A stretch of DNA of 64,000 nucleotides from Pseudoduganella armeniaca (GCF_003028855.1 NZ_CP028324.1:2480001-2544000); one strand, 5' to 3'; positions 35,006-43,099 are shown, counted from the first letter of the stretch. Notes: generated from the letters alone by a model not told the origin. Numbers and translations: made by a program.

Positions 35006-35452
35006 TCAGTAGCGGTATACGCGGCCGTCGACCACGCGTACGCGGCTGCCAGCGCGCAGGTCGTACGCGCTGTCCTGGTTCACGGTACGGTAATCGCCGT
35101 TATCCAGGCGCACGCTGATCTGGTAGACATCGTGCGGCGCGTTGCGGTTCGATTCGACCTGGTTGCCCACCAGCGCGCCGCCAATGGCACCGGCAGCCGT
35201 GGCGGCCGTTCGACCGCTGCCCGAACCGATCTGGTTGCCCACCAGCGCCCCGACCAGGCCGCCGGCAACGGCGCCCGCGCCGCTGGTGGCAGGATCGACG
35301 CGCACCACCTGGATCGATTCGATCGTGCCGTAGGTGGACGCATCGGCCTGGGTGGAGTAGTTGGTGCCGGTCGGATTGCTGGTGCTGGCGCAGCCGGCCG
35401 TCAGTGCGGCGACCGCGACCATCACAGCGGAAAGTGCTTGCGTGGTTTTCAT
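35006..35452 (-). CDS. Glycine-zipper 2TM lipoprotein, 148 aa
   Basis: The 148-residue lipoprotein (lipobox LTAGC) has a short linker and a glycine-zipper pair (GAVAGGLVGALVGNQIGSG, AAGAIGGALVGNQV). Its C-terminal beta tail (YQISVRLDNGDYRTV ... VRVVDGRVYRY) is as in SlyB/PcP-type proteins. AGGAGG precedes ATG 35452. It is the first gene of a minus-strand set (35452 to 34346) led by dyad 35508. Confidence 0.85.
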   Translation of the reverse strand: MKTTQALSAVMVAVAALTAGCASTSNPTGTNYSTQADASTYGTIESIQVVRVDPATSGAGAVAGGLVGALVGNQIGSGSGRTAATAAGAIGGALVGNQVESNRNAPHDVYQISVRLDNGDYRTVNQDSAYDLRAGSRVRVVDGRVYRY

Positions 35453-35507
35453 GGTGTCCTCCTGAAGATTGTGGTGACACTTTAGCCACGGCGACAGGCA
35501 GAGGTCT

Positions 35508-35521
35508 GTGCGATGCCGCAC
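35508..35521 (-). promoter_or_regulatory. Dyad GTNCG-N4-CGNAC, site 8 (glycine-zipper operon)
   Basis: GTGCG-ATGC-CGCAC. A TAAAGT hexamer on the minus strand (35479-35484) is centred 33 bp away. Confidence 0.65.
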
Positions 35522-35573
35522 CTTGTCCTGCCGCAGCCGCGTTAGCGTGTGCTGTTGCAAAAATTGCAGCTAT

Positions 35574-35587
35574 GTTCGCCAGCGAAC
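35574..35587 (+). promoter_or_regulatory. Dyad GTNCG-N4-CGNAC, site 9 (Cys-repeat protein gene)
   Basis: GTTCG-CCAG-CGAAC. A CACACT hexamer (35610-35615) is centred exactly 32 bp downstream. Confidence 0.6.
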
Positions 35588-35657
35588 AGAAACGCTAGCG
35601 CAACTGTTGCACACTATTGTCATCGCAGCAAACAACCCAGGATAGGTTGAAGAGAAC

Positions 35658-36212
35658 ATGAAGCCCATATTTTGCGCCGCGCTGACGCTGGCGGCGGCAA
35701 GCGTGCTGATGCATACGAGTGCCATGGCCGCGGCCACGCCGGAGGCGAAAACACTGTACCGCAACGCCAAGGATGCCGCCGCCGCCGAGTACAAGACGGC
35801 GCGGGTCCGTTGCGACGCACTGGCGGGCACCGCCAAGGACGTTTGCGTGGCGGAAGCCAAGGCCGCGCGGGTGCGGGCCGAAGCGGACGCCACGGCCCAG
35901 TACAAGAACACGCTGCGCGCCTATACCAAGGCACGCAAGGACATCGCGGAGGCCGACTATGCGGTCGACCACAGCCGCTGCGACGCGCTGGCGGGCAACG
36001 CCAAGGATGTCTGCATCCAGCAAGCCAAGGCAACGCGCACAGCCGCGCTGGCCGATGCCAGGGCGGACAAGAAAGTGATCGAGGCGCGCAGCAATGCGCG
36101 CGAAGACAAACGAATCGCCGAGTACAAGGTGGCCGCCGAAAAATGCGATGCCTTGTCCGGCACGGCCAAGGAGCAGTGCGTCTCGGCCGCGAAAACCCAG
36201 TTCGGTTACTGA
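35658..36212 (+). CDS. Periplasmic triple Cys-repeat helical protein, 184 aa
   Basis: The 184-residue protein has a Sec signal (cleavage near AMAA). Three imperfect units follow, spaced roughly 46-64 residues: CDALAGTAKDVC, CDALAGNAKDVC and CDALSGTAKEQC. Each has two Cys ten residues apart and is flanked by charged Ala/Lys/Asp helices (AKAARVRAEADATAQYK). This suggests a disulfide-clamped helical-hairpin repeat in the periplasm. AAGAGA precedes the ATG. Dyad 35574 lies upstream and the BON lipoprotein gene follows after 59 bp. I recognise no named family. Confidence 0.8.
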   Translation: MKPIFCAALTLAAASVLMHTSAMAAATPEAKTLYRNAKDAAAAEYKTARVRCDALAGTAKDVCVAEAKAARVRAEADATAQYKNTLRAYTKARKDIAEADYAVDHSRCDALAGNAKDVCIQQAKATRTAALADARADKKVIEARSNAREDKRIAEYKVAAEKCDALSGTAKEQCVSAAKTQFGY

Positions 36213-36271
36213 CCGGCTGACCACAGCTCGTTCCCGGGCATTTTTTGACCACACCAAGAAGGAGAAACATC

Positions 36272-36586
36272 ATGAAAATCGCTCAGAAAATCGTTACCGC
36301 AGTCTTCACCGCTGCCACCGTGTTCTCCGTCGTCGGCTGCGCCGGCACTGCGACCAAGGAAGGCACCGGCGAGTACGTCGACGACGCCGTCCTGACCACC
36401 AAGGTCAAGGCCTCGATCTTCAACGAGCCAACCCTGAAAACGACCGAAATCAATGTCGAGACGTTCAAGGGCACCGTGCAGCTGTCCGGCTTCGTGGCAC
36501 AGCCTGGCGACATCACCAAGGCCGGCGAGATCGCCCGTGGCGTGAAGGGCGTGAAGTCGGTCAAGAACGACATCCGCGTCAAGTAA
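36272..36586 (+). CDS. BON-domain lipoprotein, 104 aa
   Basis: The 104-residue lipoprotein (lipobox VVGCAG) has one BON domain (about residues 38-104, DDAVLTTKVKASIFNEPTL, then VKGVKSVKNDIRVK). The length is about half that of OsmY, which carries two BONs. AAGGAG precedes ATG 36272; an in-frame ATG at 36245 is upstream. It follows the Cys-repeat gene and is followed by the AI-2E-type permease after 51 bp. Confidence 0.85.
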   Translation: MKIAQKIVTAVFTAATVFSVVGCAGTATKEGTGEYVDDAVLTTKVKASIFNEPTLKTTEINVETFKGTVQLSGFVAQPGDITKAGEIARGVKGVKSVKNDIRVK

Positions 36587-36637
36587 GAAGGACGCGGCCG
36601 GTACCGCCCGCGGGCGGTGCCGGCAGCTGCAATCCCC

Positions 36638-37822
36638 ATGGATCGCCCGCCCCATCTCGGAACGCCCGCCGACACACCGTTTGAACCGTCGCCGGACGCC
36701 ACGGAAGCCGCGGGCAAGCTGCATTGGCCGCTGCACGTGCATGCGCGCGGCCTGGCCCTGGGCATCATCGCCACGGTGGCCTTCCTGTACGCCCTGCAAT
36801 GGGCCAAGAATTTCCTGGTTCCCCTGCTGCTGGGGATCTTCATCGCCTACACCCTGAACCCGGTCGTCTCGTGGCTGGAGCGGCTGCGCATCAAGCGCGC
36901 GCTGGGCGCCACGCTCGTCACGGCCGCCATCCTGTGCGGCTCGGCCTTTACGATGGACAAGGTGCACGGCGAATTCGAAAACATCGTCGACGAGCTGCCG
37001 ACGATCACCCATAAGCTGTCGCGCCTGCTTGCCACGACCACTGGTGGCAGCACCAGCACGCTGTCGCGCATCCAGGCCGTGGCGACCGAGCTGGAGCAGG
37101 CCACGGCCGGCAGCCAGGCGCGCCGCGCCGCCAAGCGCCAGCAACCGGCCACGGTGGAATCGAATACCGGCGGTATCCGCGTGATGGACTGGGTGTGGGT
37201 CAGCGCGCGCGGGCTGGCCGGTTTCCTCAGCCAGGCCACGATGGTGATCTTCCTCGTGTTTTTCCTGCTGCTGTCCGGCGACACGTTCAAGCGCAAGCTC
37301 GTCAAGCTGACGGGACCCTCGCTGTCGAAAAAGAAAATCACCGTCCATATCCTGGAGGACATCAATACGTCGATCCAGGCCTATATGTTCATGCTGCTCG
37401 TCACCAATGTGTTGCTGGCGCTGCTGATGTGGATCGTGCTGCGCGCGATCGGCCTGGAGAATGCGGGCGCCTGGGCCGTGGTGGCGGGGCTACTGCACAT
37501 CATGCCTTACTTCGGCCCGCTCCTGATCACCAGCGCGACGGGCCTGGTTGCCTTCCTGCAGTTCGAGTCGCTGCAGATGGTGCTGCTCGTCACCGGCGCC
37601 TCGCTCGGCATCGCCACCTTGGTCGGCACGTTCGTCACCACGTGGATGACGGGCCGCATCGCCCGCATGAATGCCGCCGCCGTGTTCGTCAGCCTGCTGT
37701 TCTGGGGCTGGTTGTGGGGTGTCTGGGGCCTGCTACTGGGCGTGCCCGTGATCGTGGTGGTGAAGGTGGTGGCCGAGCGGGTGGAGGGGATGGAGGTCGT
37801 GGCGGAGCTGTTGGGCGAGTGA
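36638..37822 (+). CDS. AI-2E transporter family (PF01594) membrane protein
   Basis: The 394-residue polytopic protein has N-terminal helices around AKNFLVPLLLGIFIAYTLNPV. A periplasmic charged segment follows (about 100-180, with a disordered Thr/Ser part), then the C-terminal helix bundle ending GLLLGVPVIVVVKVVAERV. Despite the name, family members include Na/H antiporters and exporters, and AI-2 export is not established here. GTG 36617 is an alternative start; I prefer ATG 36638. A palindromic block follows before a convergent gene. Confidence 0.8.
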   Translation: MDRPPHLGTPADTPFEPSPDATEAAGKLHWPLHVHARGLALGIIATVAFLYALQWAKNFLVPLLLGIFIAYTLNPVVSWLERLRIKRALGATLVTAAILCGSAFTMDKVHGEFENIVDELPTITHKLSRLLATTTGGSTSTLSRIQAVATELEQATAGSQARRAAKRQQPATVESNTGGIRVMDWVWVSARGLAGFLSQATMVIFLVFFLLLSGDTFKRKLVKLTGPSLSKKKITVHILEDINTSIQAYMFMLLVTNVLLALLMWIVLRAIGLENAGAWAVVAGLLHIMPYFGPLLITSATGLVAFLQFESLQMVLLVTGASLGIATLVGTFVTTWMTGRIARMNAAAVFVSLLFWGWLWGVWGLLLGVPVIVVVKVVAERVEGMEVVAELLGE

Positions 37823-37832
37823 CAGCGGTGGC

Positions 37833-38008
37833 GGTCTGTCCAGCGGGACCGAGCGCAAGGCTTGCCGCCGATTCAGCGCATCAGTGCTACGCCCTTGCAA
37901 CTCCTGCCGACTTCGGCTCATGCCAGCCACCTGCAGGTGGCTAGCGCTCCGCAGGCAAGGAGCTGCGCTCCTTGCAACCCCTGCTGCGCTCCCTTGCAGG
38001 GACAGACC
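37833..38008. repeat. Palindrome-rich intergenic block, family C
   Basis: The outer arms GGTCTGTCC (37833-37841) and GGACAGACC (38000-38008) bound the block. Inside are an 18-bp perfect palindrome (37925-37942, AGCCACCTGCAGGTGGCT) and the hairpin GCAAGGAG-CTGCG-CTCCTTGC (37955-37975). It lies between convergent genes. Confidence 0.75.
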
Positions 38009-38018
38009 CCAGCGGACG

Positions 38019-38936
38019 TCACCCCTTCTTGCTCTTGACAATCAGCCGCCCCTGCTCATCGCGCGGATGATGCTTGAGGCTCCCCAGCCGCAGCGCATAC
38101 TGGCGGGCGAACTCCGCGCCCAGGAAGAAGATCTGCGCCGAGTAATACACCCACAGCAGCAGGGCAATCGTCGAGCCCGCCGCACCGAAGCTGCTGGTGA
38201 CGCCGCTGTTGCCGATATACGCGCCGATGCCGAATTTCCCTACCATGAACAGCAGCGCCGTGCCGACGGCGCCGATGACCACGTCCGTCCAGCCCAGCCG
38301 GATACGCGGCAGCATCTTGTAGATGACGCCGAACATGGTCGCGATGACGAGGAAGCTGATCGCATGGTTGACCAGCGTGATGATGAAGGTGGCATGCGGC
38401 CAGTAGCTGTTCCAGAAACGCTGGAAGATTTCCAGCGCGGCGCTGACGACGAGCGACGTCAGCAGCAGGAAGCCGAGCGCCAGCACCATGCCGAACGACA
38501 GCAGGCGGGTGCGGATCGTGTCCCATACCGTGTTGTCGGTGATGGGCGGCAGTTGCCAGATGTCGTCCAGGCTGGTTTTCAGCTCGGCAAACACGCTGGT
38601 TGCGCCGAACAGCAGCAGGGCGCCGGCAATGATCGTGGCAATCCGGCCTTCGTCCTCGTTGTGCGCGCCAGCCAGGATCAGCTGGATCGCCTCGGCGCCT
38701 TGCGCGCCCACCATGCCGCGCAATTGGTTGAACAGCTCGCCCTGCGCCGCCTCCTTGCCGTAGAAAAAGCCGGCAATGGCAATCACGAGCACAAGAATCG
38801 GCGCCAGCGAAAACAGCGTGTAGAAGGCGAGGGCGGCGCCCTTGCTGCTGCCGCGGTGGTCGAACCATTCCATCACGGCGCAGTACGACAGCTCGGGCAG
38901 CTTTTTCGCGATATGGGGTAACTTTCTCCAGCTCAA
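38019..38936 (-). CDS. YihY/virulence factor BrkB family membrane protein
   Basis: The 305-residue polytopic protein has the YihY signature AFYTLFSLAPILVLVIAIAG near residue 38. Five further helices and YSAQIFFLGAEFARQYA near 270 follow. I start at TTG 38936 because GGAGG (within 38941-38948) lies six bases before it; frames extending upstream run into the terminator hairpin at 38955. The family was once called RNase BN in error. It is an inner-membrane protein of unsettled function linked to envelope processes. It is transcribed alone. Confidence 0.75.
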   Translation of the reverse strand: MSWRKLPHIAKKLPELSYCAVMEWFDHRGSSKGAALAFYTLFSLAPILVLVIAIAGFFYGKEAAQGELFNQLRGMVGAQGAEAIQLILAGAHNEDEGRIATIIAGALLLFGATSVFAELKTSLDDIWQLPPITDNTVWDTIRTRLLSFGMVLALGFLLLTSLVVSAALEIFQRFWNSYWPHATFIITLVNHAISFLVIATMFGVIYKMLPRIRLGWTDVVIGAVGTALLFMVGKFGIGAYIGNSGVTSSFGAAGSTIALLLWVYYSAQIFFLGAEFARQYALRLGSLKHHPRDEQGRLIVKSKKG

Positions 38937-38954
38937 TTTTACCTCCGCAAAAAC

Positions 38955-38978
38955 AAAAAGGGGCAAGCGCCCCTTTTT
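38955..38978. terminator. Symmetric terminator downstream of ompA
   Basis: A perfect 10-bp stem (38955-38964 with 38969-38978) combines AAAAAGGGGC and its complement around a 4-base loop. The flanking T-run lets it work on the minus strand after the OmpA gene. Confidence 0.9.
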
Positions 38979-39027
38979 GCAATGGATGATCGCGGCCGGC
39001 CACGCGGACCGGCTGCGGCATGGCCGC

Positions 39028-40068
39028 TTACTGCACGCGGCGTTCGATGGTGATCTGCTCGACTTCGACGCGACGGTTCGGCTCCAGGCACTTGATCAGG
39101 TCGGCACGTTTCTTGTCGTTGCACTGAACGACAGGCTCGTCCTCACCCTTGCCCTGGGTTTCCAGGCGATCGGCGGCGACGCCCTTGCCGACCAGGTATT
39201 GCTTGACGGCCGCGGCGCGCTGTTCGGACAGCTTCTGGTTGTACTGCTTCGAACCGATGCGGTCGGCGTGGCCGGTGATCGTGATGCCGGTCAGGCTCGT
39301 GTTCTCGTTCAGCACGCGGGCGATGTCATCGAGCTTCGGCTGTTCGCCGCGCAGCTTCGCCTTGTTGAACTCGAACAGTTCGGTGGCCGACATCGTCACT
39401 TTCTCGAAACGTGCTGGCGGTGGTGGCGGCGGAGCGACCGGCGCTGGCTGCTCGGCGACCGGGGTCGGTGCGGCCACTGGAGCCGGTGCTGGCGCGGCAG
39501 CCGTCGGCGACGGGCCGAAGGCGAAGTTGAAGCCGACGTTGGCAACGACGTTGTTGGAACGGTCGTGACGGAATTCGTCCGAGCCGATGAAGCCGTAGAC
39601 GCTGCGCACGTCCGCCTGGAACGAGACGCGGTCGTTGATGACGGACTGGAAGCCCAGGCCGGCGTTCACGTACGGCGACGTGCGGTGCGGTTCAGCCAGG
39701 CTGCCGCGGCGGTTTTCCTTGTCGCGCTCGGCACCGATACCGAACAGCACGAATGGACGGAACGTTTTGCGCGAGAACATGTACAGCGCGTCCACGCCCA
39801 GCGTCTGCTGTTCGTAGCGCGAGCCGTTTTCACGCGAACGGCCATAGGTGTAACCCATCTGGATGTCCCAGTTCGGGGCCACGGCCTTGCCGAACTTCAG
39901 GCCGGCGCCATAGCCGGTCTTGTCGGTAGCCCAGTCCGAATCAGGCTTCAGGCCCAGGACGCTGGGCTGGAAGTACCAGTTCGGATTGATGTCGGCTTCC
40001 TGGGCCTGGGCGGCGAAGGAAGCGCACAGCAGCGCTGCGGCGATAGCGATATTTTTGGTTTTGTTCAC
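39028..40068 (-). CDS. ompA: OmpA-family outer-membrane protein
   Basis: The 346-residue protein has a signal peptide (cleavage AQAQ) and an eight-strand beta barrel (about residues 25-185, ending NVVANVGFNFAFG). A Pro/Ala linker with a run of prolines (VAPPPPPPARF) follows, then an OmpA peptidoglycan-binding domain (FEFNKAKLRG, GHADRIGSKQYNQKLSEQRA, EPNRRVEVEQ). The start is GTG 40068, with CAGGAG ahead. It anchors the outer membrane to the wall and is probably abundant. A TACACT hexamer and dyad 40209 lie about 115-145 bp upstream of the start codon. Confidence 0.9.
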   Translation of the reverse strand: MNKTKNIAIAAALLCASFAAQAQEADINPNWYFQPSVLGLKPDSDWATDKTGYGAGLKFGKAVAPNWDIQMGYTYGRSRENGSRYEQQTLGVDALYMFSRKTFRPFVLFGIGAERDKENRRGSLAEPHRTSPYVNAGLGFQSVINDRVSFQADVRSVYGFIGSDEFRHDRSNNVVANVGFNFAFGPSPTAAAPAPAPVAAPTPVAEQPAPVAPPPPPPARFEKVTMSATELFEFNKAKLRGEQPKLDDIARVLNENTSLTGITITGHADRIGSKQYNQKLSEQRAAAVKQYLVGKGVAADRLETQGKGEDEPVVQCNDKKRADLIKCLEPNRRVEVEQITIERRVQ

Positions 40069-40208
40069 TGATAACTCCTGATGCGTTGAAAGGAAATCTT
40101 GTGCGACAGCAATTTTAAAAGGAGCGGCGATTTTTTGCTCTTCTTTCTTTATTGCGACAATTGCATTGCCGTTAGGGCAAGTGTAGGTGCCGCCTCACGA
40201 AACCTTCG

Positions 40209-40222
40209 GTGCGGTACCGCAC
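40209..40222 (-). promoter_or_regulatory. Dyad GTNCG-N4-CGNAC, site 10 (ompA)
   Basis: GTGCG-GTAC-CGCAC is a perfect palindrome. A TACACT hexamer on the minus strand (40180-40185) is centred 33 bp away. Confidence 0.65.
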
Positions 40223-40528
40223 AAACTGGTTGCGTTATATCAAAGGCGTTGTGAATTTACCACAGAACCAACTGTCGGCAACCTGGTCCAACTGTCGATA
40301 TCAACAGGTTAGCGGCGCGCGCTGCCCACGCTGATGGCCGACGCGGGCAGTTCATTGACGATCTTGCATGACAGTAACTTGCGGCGCGGCCCACGGTGCG
40401 GCTCAGCGGTACGGTCCATATGAAAATTCGTATAGGAAACAACCGCTTACTGAGCAGGGCAGCGACTAACGCCCGCGGCGGGCCGCATGCCGGATAAAAG
40501 TCGAGCGATAACGTTTAAACCATTTTAT

Positions 40529-40542
40529 GTTCGTTGCCGCAC
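40529..40542 (+). promoter_or_regulatory. Dyad GTNCG-N4-CGNAC, site 11 (winged-helix protein gene)
   Basis: GTTCG-TTGC-CGCAC. A CAATCT hexamer (40565-40570) is centred exactly 32 bp downstream. Confidence 0.6.
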
Positions 40543-40649
40543 AGACTCCTGTTCCATATGGGAGCAATCTACAACCTACAGATTACAGATGTGGCACGGC
40601 GTCCCTGGCTCTTCCGTGCCTTTCGGCTACCGTTATAAGGAGTGTTCAA

Positions 40650-41288
40650 ATGCATGCAATCCGAGAAACTCACGACCTGTCGAACAGCGATGTGATGGCC
40701 GCCCAGGAAGTGCGCGAGCCGGCGGCCCCCGCCGCCAAGGCGCGTCTTGCGCTGGTGGAGCGCCCGGGTCCTGGAACCGAGCGCAAGGCATTGTCGCTGG
40801 CTCCGATCGAGCGTGTACGTTCAACCTCGGCAACGCTGCGTCGTATCGAGAACATGCAGAAGCTGATTGGCGAGCTGCAGAACCACGAAATGCTGGCCGA
40901 TGAAATTGCCTGGTTCCTCAAGTTTTCGCCGTCGGGCGCGCGCAAGTACATCCGCGACCTGCGGGAGGCCGGCGTCATCGAACTGGCCCGCTACATCGAG
41001 GGCACCGCCACCTACCTGGGCAAGGCCGTGTACCGCCTGACGCCGGATGCCGAGCGCGTGCAGGCCTTCCTGGCCGCCATCGTGCAGCCGAAACGCGAAG
41101 GCGCGCCACCGCGCAAGGAACGTCCAAGCCTGCGCGAGCAGAGCATGGCGGGCAGCGGCCGTCACTTCCACATCCTGGCCGACGATACGCACTACGCCAT
41201 CCGCGTCAACCGCGGTCCGGTCACGCGCGATCCGCTGGTGGCGGCCCTGTTCGGCGCACCGCAATCGCTGCAGAAGGCTCAGCAGTAA
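40650..41288 (+). CDS. Probable winged-helix DNA-binding protein, 212 aa
   Basis: The 212-residue cytoplasmic protein has a disordered first quarter (Ala/Glu/Pro). A helix-turn-helix-like region (about 70-130) follows: ENMQKLIGELQNHEMLADEIA, then FSPSGARKYIRDLREAGVIEL. A basic linker and a tail rich in short strands complete it. AAGGAG lies 7 nt before ATG 40650. A dyad and CAATCT hexamer are upstream, so it could be a secondary regulator inside the regulon. The ligand and targets are unknown. Confidence 0.65.
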   Translation: MHAIRETHDLSNSDVMAAQEVREPAAPAAKARLALVERPGPGTERKALSLAPIERVRSTSATLRRIENMQKLIGELQNHEMLADEIAWFLKFSPSGARKYIRDLREAGVIELARYIEGTATYLGKAVYRLTPDAERVQAFLAAIVQPKREGAPPRKERPSLREQSMAGSGRHFHILADDTHYAIRVNRGPVTRDPLVAALFGAPQSLQKAQQ

Positions 41289-41465
41289 AGCTGGCAGCAA
41301 GACGTTATGCCGACCGGCACCTGACGGTGGCAAGCTTCGCCCGAGGCTGACCACCACCTGGTGCCGCTGTTTTTGTGCCGCTGCTTTGCCATCCCTGTCG
41401 CCGCGCCGTTGAAATGTTGACCACATCCCCCATCTGAGGTGGACGTGTGACTTCGGGACGGCGAA

Positions 41466-42359
41466 ATGGAAGCATTACTCAGTATCACCCTGTTGGCGCT
41501 GGCCGTTGCCACGCCATTCTGGTATCCGCGCTGGACCTTGAAGCGCGCCTTGGCACGACCGCTGCCGCCCGCCGCGCTGCGCACGCTGTCCGAATACATC
41601 CCCGTCTACGACCGCCTCGATCCGGCCTTGCAGCAGCAGCTGCAGCGCCTCATCGTCCAGTTCCTGCACCAGAAGAAATTCGTTGGCTGCGCCGGGCTGG
41701 AAGTCACGGACGAGATGCGAGTCGCCATTGCCGGCCTGGCCTGCATGCTGCTGCTGAACCGTCCCAGCAAGGTCTATCGCCCGCTGCACACGATTCTGGT
41801 CTATCCCGGCGCGTTTGCCGCCGCGCGCCAGGAAGTCGGGCCTGGCGGCATCGTCACCGACGGCCGCCAGACGATGCTGGGCGAATCCTGGACCGACGGC
41901 CGCGTGGTGCTGTCGTGGGAGGACGTGGCCCGCGGCGCGCGCGAGTGGAGCAGCGGCCACAACGTCGCCCTGCACGAATTCGCCCACCAGCTCGACAGCG
42001 AATCCGGCACGACCAACGGCGCGCCTTACCTGGGCAGCGCGGACAGCTACCGCAGCTGGTCCGCCGTGCTGTCGCGCGACTTCGCCCACCTGCGCCACGA
42101 GGCCTGGACGGGCAATCCGGACAGCGTACTGGACCATTACGGCGCCACCAGCCCGGCCGAGTTCTTTGCCGTGGCCACCGAGGCGTTCTTCGGCAAGCCA
42201 TGGCAGTTGCGCGAACGTCACCCGGCCCTGTTTGACGAGCTGAGCAAATACTACCGCGTCGACCCGCGCGACTGGCAGGATGCGCCGGTGGCGGAGCCGG
42301 CAATTGTCGAGATGCCGGCCGTGCCGGCAAACCGCTCGTTCGCCTGGGCCAGCTGGTAA
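41466..42359 (+). CDS. mtfA: Zinc-dependent peptidase MtfA-like
   Basis: The 297-residue protein has one short N-terminal hydrophobic segment (LLSITLLALAVATPFWY) and the zinc site HEFAHQLD near residue 176. The third ligand Glu is likely in SPAEFFAVATEAFF near 240. Length and motif match MtfA (about 265), the Mlc-interacting peptidase related to anthrax lethal factor domains. In E. coli MtfA titrates Mlc and tunes ptsG; no Mlc gene is nearby. A family B palindrome follows the gene. Confidence 0.8.
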   Translation: MEALLSITLLALAVATPFWYPRWTLKRALARPLPPAALRTLSEYIPVYDRLDPALQQQLQRLIVQFLHQKKFVGCAGLEVTDEMRVAIAGLACMLLLNRPSKVYRPLHTILVYPGAFAAARQEVGPGGIVTDGRQTMLGESWTDGRVVLSWEDVARGAREWSSGHNVALHEFAHQLDSESGTTNGAPYLGSADSYRSWSAVLSRDFAHLRHEAWTGNPDSVLDHYGATSPAEFFAVATEAFFGKPWQLRERHPALFDELSKYYRVDPRDWQDAPVAEPAIVEMPAVPANRSFAWASW

Positions 42360-42375
42360 GCGCGCGCGAACAGCC

Positions 42376-42424
42376 GGGCTCGTGTCCCACCGCGGTGTCA
42401 GTCACCAAAACGGGACACGAGCTC
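42376..42424. repeat. Palindromic intergenic repeat, family B copy 3
   Basis: The arms GGGCTCGTGTCCC and GGGACACGAGCTC flank a core identical over 41 bp to the reverse complement of the copy at 15159-15206. Confidence 0.85.
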
Positions 42425-42476
42425 GAGCACGACTGACCCGCCGTCGGCCTGACGCGGCCGTGCCGCCCGCCCATAT

Positions 42477-42490
42477 GTGCGTCAACGAAC
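42477..42490 (+). promoter_or_regulatory. Dyad GTNCG-N4-CGNAC, site 12 (glycine-zipper gene)
   Basis: GTGCG-TCAA-CGAAC. A CAAGCT hexamer (42513-42518) is centred exactly 32 bp downstream. Confidence 0.6.
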
Positions 42491-42547
42491 GGAAGCGCCG
42501 GACCCACGCGGGCAAGCTGACTGCGTTCAATCATGCGGGAGAAAACA

Positions 42548-43099
42548 ATGACAACGATCATCGCAGGACATTTCCAGCTGCAGGAAGAGGTCGACAACGC
42601 GCGCCAAGCGCTGGTCGATGCCGGTTATCCGGCCGACGCCATCAGCGGCTTCTACGTCAGCCAGCCGGGCCAGCACGACGCCCATCCGCTCGGTGGCGAC
42701 CGCGACAAGTCGCCGGGCGCCAAGGACAGCCCGGAAGGCCTGGCGAAAGGCGCCGCGACGGGCGGCGCCATCGGTGCCGCGCTGGGGGCCGCCACCGTGC
42801 CGCTGACCGGGCCGGCGGGACCCGTCGTCGGCGGGCTGGTGGGCGCACACGTGGGTTCGCTGTACAGCTTTTCGCACATGAAGGAGAAGGGCGAACCCGA
42901 GCAGGGCGGCGAGAACATGGTCGAGCCGCGCGCACCCGGCATGATGATCGCGGTGGCGCTGCCGGAGGGCGACACCGACCGCGCCATCGGCCTGCTGCGC
43001 GACCTCGGGGCACGCCGCATTGAACAGGCCGAAGGCACCATCACGGGCGGCGACTGGAAGGATTTCGATCCGCTGTCGCTGCCGCGCCTGGTCGGCTGA
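42548..43099 (+). CDS. Glycine-zipper hypothetical protein, 183 aa
   Basis: The 183-residue protein starts MTTIIAGHFQLQEEVDNARQ (a DUF-like ferredoxin-type N terminus). A glycine-zipper segment lies at about 68-105 (KGAATGGAIGAALGAA, VVGGLVGAHVG), and a second ferredoxin-like half ends DLGARRIEQAEG. It has no signal peptide. GGAGA precedes ATG 42548; an in-frame ATG at 42533 is less likely. Dyad 42477 is upstream. The layout suggests a membrane-inserting stress protein with two ligand-sensing halves, but no function is established. Confidence 0.7.
   Translation: MTTIIAGHFQLQEEVDNARQALVDAGYPADAISGFYVSQPGQHDAHPLGGDRDKSPGAKDSPEGLAKGAATGGAIGAALGAATVPLTGPAGPVVGGLVGAHVGSLYSFSHMKEKGEPEQGGENMVEPRAPGMMIAVALPEGDTDRAIGLLRDLGARRIEQAEGTITGGDWKDFDPLSLPRLVG

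Larger units (their letters stand above)
40069..40649. other. Intergenic stretch with two regulon dyads
   Basis: 581 bp without a convincing gene; a 61-codon frame at 40257-40442 has no ribosome site. It contains dyads at 40209 and 40529 facing the two flanking genes, an AT-rich ompA leader and the ribosome site AAGGAG before 40650. Confidence 0.6.

Noticed and set aside
40257..40442. A 61-codon frame in the ompA upstream region
   Set aside because: No ribosome site, and it lies across the promoter region between the two dyads.
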